In this document: positions 55,801-64,000 of the stretch, piece by piece
How the letters are laid out: each line of letters starts with the position of its first letter
Position numbering within the stretch: the first letter of the stretch is position 1
NCBI GenBank assembly: GCA_013368375.1
Contig: JAACJP010000003.1
Span: forward strand, 992,001-1,056,000
DNA: 64,000 bases
Source: Tricholomella constricta
Lineage: Eukaryota; Basidiomycota; Agaricomycetes; Agaricales; Lyophyllaceae
Reading direction: 5' to 3'
Program-made: the position numbers and the translations under genes
The notes under the pieces: generated by a model
The model's input: only the letters and a program-made list of their open reading frames with translations
Told to the model about the DNA's origin: nothing
Database searches by the model: none

Positions 55801-57402
55801 CGGGCTAGCCGTATATGATCTTTCAAAACAGGAATGGAATGTCAATGCGATTCCGGCACTCCAAGGGAACGCAGGGTCACCTGTAGTTGTCCGGTCCATC
55901 ACAACCTCACCCTCTAAGCAAAATACTGTCATCGTAGCAGGTTCATTTTCCCAGGCAGGCTCTCTTCGCTGCCAATCTATCTGCGCATACGACACGTCGA
56001 GCAAGCAATGGAATACGCTGGGTAACGGTATTCTGGGAGAAGTCGCATCCATCGCATATGCAGGGGTAAAGTTCAAGTCTTCTTATTCTTGGAAACTTGA
56101 TGTTAATGATACCCTCCGCTTAGGATAACCAAGAAATTCTCATTGCATCTGGCTCCATTGCGTTGCCTGAGAATACTGTCTCAAACGTTGTGCAGTTTGG
56201 CTTCTCAAACGCCACCTGGACGGCCCTCGGCACACCTGCAGCGCTTCCTGGTCCGGTTTCCGCGATCGAGGTGAACAACGGCAATGCAAGTAGCATCTTT
56301 GCGGCCGGACGGTGAGTATTGAGCGCTAGATTTTGACCTACTCTCATGCGCGCTTAGATCAACCGACGGTTCTTCGTCATTTTTATCGTTTTGGAATGGT
56401 GTCAATTGGTCGATACTGGGTAGGTACAATACCCTTTGAAATTTTCTTTCTTTGTTACGTAAAAAAAACAACTAATCTTCTGTTTTATAGGTTCCACGTT
56501 GCAAGGAAACACCACAGTGGCGCAACTTACAATGGTACCCTTACAAGATACGCATTCTGCCAACGGTGTCATCGAACCTGATCGGATGCTCATGGTCTCT
56601 GGACTATTGGATGATTCGTCATTTGGCAGCGCGTCATCTGCATTGTTCGATGGTCAAGCTTTCATTCCGTATTTTGTGTCGACTTCCGTTACCGGGTCTT
56701 CGGGAGCAGTAGCTTCTCTTTTCCGCTCCTTCTCCTACTTCAGCTTTAGCCATGGTCGTAAGTGACGCAATCTTAAAATGCATTGTTTGCTGATTGACCG
56801 CACTCAGGATTCTTGGCCACCGGGGTTGTCATCTTGATTTCAATTGCAATTGCCGCAGGTGTGGTATTCCTCCTTGCATTGATTGGAATCCTGTGGACAC
56901 TGTTGTCTCGGCGCGACGACAAACTGAGCAAGTTCGACGCGGCAGAAGAGGATGACGATGATTCCATACAACACCGACCTTCATCTTTGCTGGAACATAT
57001 CAATGCTGCAACTCGGACGACAATCTTAGGCACTAGCCCCTTCAATAACACAAATGGGGAACAGGAAGAAGAAAAAATCGCCCGCGATAATCATGATCCT
57101 TTTGGCCCTGACGCCAGCAACTACGTTCGCGCTGAGACGCCATCAGATGCTGTGGGTGGTATCTTGGCAGAAGAGACTAGCCGTTTAGCACATGCTCGAT
57201 ATTCTTTCGACGGCGCTGGGGAGGGTGAGCTACCGATATCCGCAGGAGCAGAAGTTGAGGTACTGGATGACGGGGATCCTGCGTACGTGATTCTTTCTCC
57301 AACTCGCTCGTTAATTCAATTGTTCTTTTCTGCAGTTGGTGGTATGCACGCGACGTCCGCACAGGCCAAGAAGGTGTTGTTCCGGCTGCCTATCTGTACT
57401 AG
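52801..57402 (+). CDS. RAX2: RAX2-like cortical polarity protein with C-terminal SH3 domain
   Basis: Rax2 is a plasma-membrane landmark for cell polarity. Seven exons (52801-53738, 53794-56065, 56124-56311, 56358-56419, 56491-56757, 56808-57282, 57336-57402) join in phase to 1422 residues. A signal peptide (SRILLSLSILANVAFAALPQ) is followed by a large extracellular region with Kelch-like repeats (FIAGSFSSIG, IFLGGHFALSSG, LFVGGEFTDTLSG, IIGGNFSFHSPG) and many N-glycosylation sites. One membrane span (GVVILISIAIAAGVVFLLAL) precedes a cytoplasmic tail of about 200 residues that ends in an SH3 domain, HARYSFDGAGEGELPISAGA to DDGDPAWWYARDVRTGQEGV and VPAAYLY. The SH3 end would couple the landmark to Pro-rich cytoplasmic partners. 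Confidence 0.88.
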
Positions 57403-57602
57403 AACTCTTTTGGAATTTTCTTCTGTCGACAGCACTTACTATACCCAATCCAGCTTTTTGCCATTCATTTTATTCCCCTAACACACAATAATATATGTCT
57501 CTTTAGCCATACCAGCGAACATGAACCTTTGAATTCCATGTTTGAGCCCAGAATAACGTAGGCCAAAGAGAATAGACGAGAATATAGATCGACAAGCGAG
57601 AT

Positions 57603-59233
57603 TTACTAGGGATGGCAAATGTCAGTGGAGTATGAGAAAATACGACAAGAAAAAGAATCTGTACCTGGAGTACTGGATAATGAAACGCCAAGAATCAGTA
57701 CGTCATTCTCTTTCGATATATCCAGCAATAACACTCACGATGATCCCGATAATGCTTTTGGGCATTGGCGATGAAACCGACCTTTGTCTTGAACTCTTCA
57801 CGGCGCCTCTGATCTCTGAACTCTCGAACGTGTCTTCCAGCTTCCCGTGCCTCCCCGCGATTTCTCGCTTTGACAACTTGCGTCCCAGACCCAAAAGCAC
57901 CGAAGCCTCCCCCACGAGGCACAAGCGCAGAGTTCTTGTCTGCGAGAAGTCGGCGAACGAGGGCAGCTCCTGAATTGGGATCTTCCGTTATATTGCCCCT
58001 AGGGGCTCCTGGAAAGGATTGTGCATAATATCTCCGCATCGTTCGATGGCCTATACGCGCTCCAGAGGGCAAGACGAGTTCAAGGTCGGAATCGCCGTAT
58101 GTGATCTCGTTTTCTGGGAGACTCTCGCCGGAATCGGATTCAAGGCTCGAGCCCTCGTCAGATTCGTTCTCTTCAACTATCTCGTCCACATCACTTCCGT
58201 CTTCACCGTTGACGTCCTCCCAAACCTCTTCGCTATCGTCTCTTCCCCCCCTCTTCTTCCTCACCTCGGCAGGATATGAGCTTGTAAAGTCATAGAAATC
58301 AGATATCTCCAGACGATCGTCGGACGAGTCATAGGCAATTTTACAATGGCTCTTGTCGACCATGTGTTTCCTCACGGCCTCCAAGGATCTGAATTCTCGT
58401 CCTTTATCATTGCAGAATATGCAAACGTTCCCAACAGCGATCTTCTCGCCGAGATATGTGACCAAGCCAGGGATGTCGATCAGGTAGTCGGCATCGGGGA
58501 TGAAGAAAGAGTGGGCTTGAGACATGTGCGTGAGGTTCTCCTCGAGAGACAGGGACTCATAAGGGCAGAAGAGGCAGTGTGATGGCGATAGGCGCGCACG
58601 CGCAGCTGCAATTTTTTCGTCTATGCTCTGTTCGACGTCCTGTTCCAACTTGCTTTCGTCGAGGGCCAACGACTTCGCCTTGACCTCGAGGGAAGCAACA
58701 GGATCTTCGGAAAGTGAGGAATTGCGGATCGACGTAGCAGGGGGGGAAGATTCAACATGGGCAGGCACGATGTCGTCGGTGATGGGGGCAGGCTTTGCAG
58801 TGGTGACTGCCTTGATCTCGTTGTCCTTGTGCTTCTTAGAGTTTATGTGGGACCTATAGGCACCTTCCGTAGTATACACCTTACTGCTCGATAATCAATA
58901 TTTGCAGAAAAAATCTCATCGTGATAAAGCGCAAACTGACTTGCAAATGGTACAAGTGGAATCTTTGGCTGAGGCCATGATAGCAGTCTCTGCCCTGCGT
59001 TCGAGGACTTTGTGATCGAAAACAGAAGCGCTAACTGGTGGAAGAGAAGCCACCCGCCGCTTCATATTGTATCTGTGATAGTCCGAACGATAGTGGACGC
59101 CTGGATAGGCTGATTAGATTCACGAGTAGAGTGGTAAACACCGAAGAAACATACGCTGCTCCTCCGCAGAGAGGAAGGCTATAGAGCACGACAGACATGT
59201 AAACAGAACTTGGTCGGATTGAGGCTGATCCAT
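57603..59233 (-). CDS. REI1: REI1/ZNF622-like 60S ribosome biogenesis factor
   Basis: Rei1 acts late in cytoplasmic 60S maturation, releasing Arx1 from the nascent tunnel exit. Exons 59233-59155, 59100-58941, 58883-57739, 57672-57665 (8 nt) and 57605-57603 (TAA only) join in phase to 464 residues. Four C2H2 fingers: FTCLSCSIAFLSAEEQRVHY, STCTICNKVYTTEGAYRSHI, HCLFCPYESLSLEENLTHMS and NVCIFCNDKGREFRSLEAVR. An acidic patch (EDGSDVDEIVEENESDEG) is followed by LVLPSGARIGHRTMRRYYAQ and the conserved tail KVGFIANAQKHYRDHLLQ. That tail only appears if the 8-nt microexon is spliced in and the final intron places a stop codon directly after Gln. Without it a different short tail is read. Confidence 0.9.
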
Positions 59234-59363
59234 GGTGGCAAAAGGTAAGATGGGCGGGAACGCACAAAGCTCCTTACAAGATATCTTAAAACTGATCTAC
59301 GCTGACTCATCTAACGTAAAGTGCTTGGCACGGGTGCTTTCGCCAAACATCGCGCTTCCGAAT

Positions 59364-60754
59364 TTAGTACACTTTCTGCACAAGGATCGTTGTATCATCC
59401 ATCCATCGAAATGTTAACTCCACCGTGATCATCCTTGACACCAGGTCTGCGTCCTCACCTCCCAGAGCATCGCGTAAGAGATAAAGTGCAAGGTTTGAAT
59501 CGTCCCACGGCTTTTCTCTTTGCGCCAACAGCTGTACCCAAAAATCGCCGAGGCCGTGTAACGCCATACCTTTGTCTTGATACAGATCGAGCAAACCATC
59601 CGAACACATGATAAGAAGGGTTTCTTTCTCCTCGAGCTTGACATATCGAACGTCCGCGCGATTCGAAACGTAGGGTGGTGTTATATTCCGTCCAAGGAAT
59701 TCTTCAATCTTCCTCGAGATGTTAAACCCTGGTTTAGCATTCATGAACACACGTTCCGTATATGCGGCGGGCAATTTAAAGAGGTGGTCACCGACCGCTG
59801 TTGGGAAGCATGAGAAAATTATCTACCAAAATGGTTCAGCAGATTTCTATTCTCCACTGACCTCGCGTCACGGCTATCGCGCCAAGAACCCTGTCATCGA
59901 CAATACATTCGGACTCTCCGGGATGTTCATTCTTGATTCTTTCTCGCTCTGCTGCATCTGTCCCGTTGTGATACGAGCTCAGAATAGAAGTTTCCCAACG
60001 CCCATCAGGTTGGCGGATCCCAAGTGCTGGCATCGGCTCCATCACCCTCATCTGAAGGGCTCGATAAATATCTGCTTACCTGCTTGACAATCTCCTAAGC
60101 AGGCCACCCAAAGGTTGCAACGTTGCGGATCCACGAGGGAAATAAGGACTGTGGTACCCCTCATACACCGCGTAACAACTTTGGAATTGGTCCCACCCGA
60201 CTCCTGATCATTGATGATAGCGCGGATGTTATCATCAGAGAGGTTTGATATGGCATCGACATCGGGAAACAGCTTAAGGACATCCATCGTTAGATCGTCA
60301 TCCAGAGAAGTTATAGTGTCTTTCAGCATTTGGGAGACCGCTTCTGCAATGAGCTCATTATCTTTCGATAAGAGTGCGGTCAGTGCACTCTGAACCATGC
60401 CAGGTAGAGTCTCGACGACATGCTCGACTGTATCATGGCCAGCATGCCCTGTTCCATCACGATGGAATCATTACTAATTCAATTCGAGATAGTACACCAC
60501 TGACCGTCGAACACCGCCCGGAACTGCCAGGTGCCATTACTCAGCGTCCAATCTAAAACGACATAACGATCTTGGCTACTGTCTTCGGGATTTGGGGAAG
60601 GCTGAAGCGTGACACAGTCTGTATTATGATATGATTTGGCTGCCGCGAGGCGACCTAGTTCGGAGGAGAGGAGGGGTTCTGAAAGCAAGTCATATTTCCA
60701 GAGAGCAGCCTGTTCTGGCCATCCCATATCCGTGTATTTTGCGGTCCTTGACAT
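59364..60754 (-). CDS. PP2C (PPM) phosphatase paralogue 2, intact
   Basis: Exons 60754-60505, 60448-60080, 60026-59862 and 59797-59364 join in phase (introns of 53-64 nt) to 405 residues. Motifs I-XI of PPM phosphatases are visible: DRYVVLDWTLSNGTW, FRAVFDGHAGHDT, RGTTVLISLVDP, NLWVACLGDCQAALGIRQPD, YHNGTDAAERERIKNEHPGE, DRVLGAIAVTRAVGDHLFKL, ETLLIMCSDGLLDLYQDKG and FRWMDDTTILVQ. Metal-binding Asp residues of DGH, SDG and DD are present. It lacks an obvious targeting sequence. It is the closest relative of the gene at 45762-47288, with the same strand and intron positions, suggesting a local duplication with intervening genes. In the mitochondrion, PP2Cs of this type act on pyruvate dehydrogenase; whether this one does is open. 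Confidence 0.88.
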
Positions 60755-61600
60755 GATACAAGATTGTATACGATTGATCTGAAATGATTAATTACATGGG
60801 CAGTTTGTGGGTGAGGCATTTCGGTAAAGGTCTCGTTACCTGGTCGTGATCAAGAAGGAGTTGTTTGCCACTGCCAGTGCTATGGCCGGCCATCGTGTAG
60901 CCCAGGTCAGGGACCCACGCTATGCTGTTTAGATGTCCGATCCAAGGTCAGCGATTTTGGACGTTATGTACGGCTAACTTCACTGGATTGGATCTGCAGA
61001 GCGTAATACATCCGTCCTTCACATTCTTCGTCATTTCCGTCCCATAAAAGATCGGACTTGCATTTCGAGCCAAATGTATGCGGGAACGTCAAAGTGTTCC
61101 CCAAGGCCTCTTGCAACATAAAGGTTGGATAAAATGAGAGTACCAAAGAATGTGCACTGTCGCGGGAGATCGCGACAGAAGTCTACGGAAAAATGGGATA
61201 TGTGCCTGTTTATTCAGTTATATTTCATCGTCGTAGATTGAGTACGCAAGATGGAGGTAAAAAATTGGCAAAGGAGTGGTCATTATTAATGATTAGCAGG
61301 AAGAGCTCATCGATCGCTCATCCCCACAAACTTGAACGTCTCTTTACGTCTGATGGGTCCTCGGAGTCGTCGGTTCCCAGGCCACGAAACGCCGCGCTCA
61401 CGTGATGTTAGCGTAAATGAATGCCTCAAGGTTGAACTAGGTTGAACTTGTCCTGCTGCCTCGACGTTCTCGGTCGTTCCTCTTCGCGTCTACAGCTATT
61501 GGTACCACGCTACCAATCGGAGGATATCAACTGACTTCCAGGCCTCCTCCTTCACCATTTCCTGAGCAATATGCTGGACAGAGTTCGTCTTTCTCACTTG
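60755..61600. other. Intergenic, no gene seen
   Basis: Between divergent PP2C-2 (-) and the CLASP-like gene (+). Short frames at 60964 (-) and 61193 (+) have no family features. The first exon of the CLASP-like gene, if separate, should be in the last 100 bp (an ATG at 61571 is a candidate). Confidence 0.4.
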
Positions 61601-61629
61601 CAAACCTGTATCGTCATTGATTTTTCAGC

Positions 61630-64000
61630 AGCCAGTCACTTCCGCTGCCGACTTAAACTCAAGAGTTGAACTATTGAAACCGAAAATCACTTTGCCTGAA
61701 ACAGAAGACTCCTGGGAAACCATCTCAAAAGGCATAAAATCCCTCAGTGATCTATGTCAGAATGGTGCTTGTGATTTTACAGCTGAGCTGATCACCATAC
61801 TACGGTCAATTTCGCGACCTCTGACGAGTAGCATGATCTCCGAGAGAACTCGTCTGTCGGGCGTCGCGTTTGAACTGACCACTGCGGTGGCAGGCGGACT
61901 TGGACGGTCCTTCGATCCGTTGTTGCCAATCTTCTTCCCAGTACTACTGTCGCTCTGCGGCCGCACAAATAAAGTGATCATCACACGTGCGAGAGCATGC
62001 ATAACGACCATTGTTGAAGCAACTCAATTGCCATCCATTCTGCCATACTTCCTGCAATCTATCAAAGACAAATCAATGTCGATCAGGCTCACCGCTGCTG
62101 AAGGAACTCTGACGTGTATGAACTGTTTCAATCCACCGGACTTGGAAAAAGATAATCGTGCTCGCGACATCGAAACAGTGATACGAGTAACGGCCAGGGA
62201 TTCTCAAGGGGACATCAGGGCGGTCAGCAGAAAGCTTTTTGAGGCTTACAAACTATTGCTGCCGAATCGAGTCGAGAGGTGAGCTCTGGCTTTCTGAGTA
62301 GTCGTCTATATATTTCCACTCACGTTTTTTCCCAATAGCTTTACTGCACCTCTCAGTCCCAAGATGAAGAAATATCTTGATATCAAAGCTACTACCGTCC
62401 ATCTAGAGCCTCTAATCACGCGCTCGACAACTACTTCGATCGCGAAGAGCCATCTTTCCTCTTCCACCTCTGCCATGTCTTCCACACGTGGTCGAACAGA
62501 AACTAGTCGACCTCTCATTCATACTCGGTCTGCATCTTCGTCAGCCCTATCCAGTGATCAGCGATCAGTGACGGCAACCGCCAAATTACCTCCAGCGAGA
62601 GCCCCGACGCGAAATAAACCTGGCAAAACGGATATGGCTCCTCCGCTCTTTGTCCCTGTACGACCGGCGCAGTCATCCAGGGTCGTGTCCGTATCTCGAT
62701 CGACATCGGCCGTGGAATCTAGAACAGGCGTTGTGTCCACGCAAGCACTACGGCCTGCGGCGGCTATGGGTAGTGCGCATCCCCCAGTAGGGTTACCGAC
62801 CCGCCCAACTTCGGCCAATAGCCATCGCGAAGTTCCACATCGTCCTCAAACACTGATCACAAATTTGCCTGGTACACAGGAGCTATCATCTGGACCTCGT
62901 AGAGTGCCTATTTCAGACGTTCAGAGCTCCGAAACAAACAAGCAACTGAAAGTTGATGTTGCGAGAGCTAGAGTCAACTCCGCCGCTCCTCGTCCAATGC
63001 CAGCCGACCCAAAACCCCGAACTAATATGCCTCACGTTGCACCAATCCGCGAAAAAGCGAAACCCGTTCCGAAGGTGCGCGACACTCGCCTGCCCAGACC
63101 ACCATCGCCAGGAAAAACCGTAAAGTCTGGTGGGCTTACGCAGCCAACGTTATCACAACTCTCACGTCTTAAAGCTACCGCTGAGCGCAAGCCACCAGGC
63201 GCTGCAGCTCCCAAACAGCCTTGGGGTCGTCCAGCCTCGAAGTCAAGCACCTCACGTGAACCCACCGCCGCCCAGAAAGGCAACATAAAGCCTAGTCCTG
63301 ATTTAGAAGGCAAGGCTGATAGGCTCACCAAACCCACCCAGATCCCACTTCCTCCTTCTCCTATTCAATCTACCGCCGATTTACCGTCAAGCAACACCAA
63401 CGGCGAACCAACCTCAGTGTCCGAAATCCCTGCTGCTCCTCTACTTGCTCCTGTCACTTTACCGCAGGACGAATCTGGACTTCCTTGTATAACAAAGGAG
63501 GCTGCTGGCGTCCCTACTGAAGGGGATGACATTTCTCCTCCTCCTGCTGATCACGGTACACCAGTCTTAATTGAGGTACCACCAACACCGAACACTATTG
63601 ATGGTGACGGAGCGTCTTACTGTGGTGTTCAAAATGGCGGAAGGCTTCTAGTTGGAGACCACCTCGAGACGTCCAACCCGACTGAGGAGCACCTAGAGTC
63701 GGGAATTCCCACAACGCCTCGCGCGCTGCTTCTATCCGACACCAAGTCAGAGTCACCTACGAAAACACCAATATCGTCATTGCTGTCATCAATTCAGCGG
63801 GGTTTCTTGTTTACGCCTTCTTCGCCATTATCACCACCACAGTCATATCTGGCCCGAGGCCCTGGGATGCAGGACTTGCCTATTCCGTTTCCTTTGAATG
63901 TAGATGGCTCTGACGTTACGCAAGACCCTGCACAAGGCAAGAAACCGTTCATGTTTGGGGTCGGAGGTGATGATTATGGAAGGTCAACGTTAGGAAACGT
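61630..64000 (+). CDS. CLASP-like TOG-domain microtubule protein (3' truncated by window)
   Basis: A CLASP_N/TOG region (LPETEDSWETISKGIKSLSD, LCQNGACDFTAELITILRSI, RTRLSGVAFELTTAVAGGLG, SIRLTAAEGTLTCMNCFNPP, LFEAYKLLLPNRVER) is made of HEAT-like helices that bind tubulin. An intron at 62281-62339 follows the TOG block. Then comes a long Ser/Thr/Pro/Arg-rich, low-complexity region (microtubule-lattice binding in CLASPs) to the end of the window. The first exon is not resolved: an acceptor TTTTTCAG precedes QPVTSAADLN at 61630. CLASPs stabilise spindle and interphase microtubules. Confidence 0.78.

Noticed and set aside
1..64000. CRISPR arrays, bacterial operons, rRNA genes or bona fide tRNA genes
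   Set aside because: None found by eye; the only tRNA-like segments are the A/B-box blocks inside the hAT-like elements, which lack a cloverleaf.

Overview
The window looks like nuclear DNA of a mushroom-forming basidiomycete (Agaricomycete type). Genes carry several introns of about 50-65 nt. The host genes (DBF4, SPE2, RAX2, REI1, CLASP-like, DUF1279) read as Agaricomycete-type orthologues. The repeats are typical of those genomes: chromovirus, DIRS-like, hAT-like, CACTA-like and Copia. These assignments come from reading motifs by eye; no database search was run.

Left part (1 to about 38.6 kb) is a transposon graveyard with several nested insertions that can be ordered from target-site duplications (TSDs). 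(a) 1-834 is the 3' end of a Ty1/Copia element with its LTR. (b) A Tc1/mariner-like transposase relic (846-3800) is split by a 2.1-kb hAT-like element (1465-3600, TSD GTCAAGCT), which itself contains a solo Ty3 LTR (2413-2741, TSD GTCAC). (c) A DIRS-like relic lies at about 4.2-6.4 kb and a second, larger one at about 8.6-14.0 kb; the leader of the second holds another solo LTR (8269-8612, TSD TCAGC). (d) 14603-36091 is one Ty3/gypsy chromovirus on the minus strand, with 358-bp LTRs, TSD GTTGG, a PBS that pairs with its own LTR, and a PPT. It was later hit by a second copy of the hAT-like element (15517-17503, TSD CGTCCGGC) and by a 9-kb CACTA-like transposon (17956-26917, TSD TCT) that carries a Tnp2-type transposase and two further genes of unknown function. 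The chromovirus also carries a spliced ORF antisense and convergent to gag-pol. (e) 36.1-38.6 kb holds another gag-like relic with an LTR, and a DIRS leader fragment containing a small hAT-type MITE (37426-38088, TSD CAGCACTC).

Right part (38.9-64 kb) is a gene-dense host segment: DBF4/Dfp1 (+), a transposase relic, a double Zn2Cys6 protein (+), a probably frameshifted PP2C phosphatase (-), S-adenosylmethionine decarboxylase SPE2 (-), a DUF1279 mitochondrial protein (+), an RPEL-repeat protein (-), an unrecognised small protein (-), a probable complex I subunit (+), RAX2 with a C-terminal SH3 domain (+), REI1 with very small 3' exons (-), an intact second PP2C (-), and the 5' part of a CLASP-like TOG-domain protein (+) that runs off the window.

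The most notable items are the chromovirus architecture (antisense ORF, two tandem protease domains, Tf1-like self-priming geometry), the hAT-like elements built from a G/T-rich triplet core plus a tRNA-like Pol III box, the three-gene CACTA element, the exon-duplicated tandem zinc cluster, and the stop-codon-only terminal exon in REI1.
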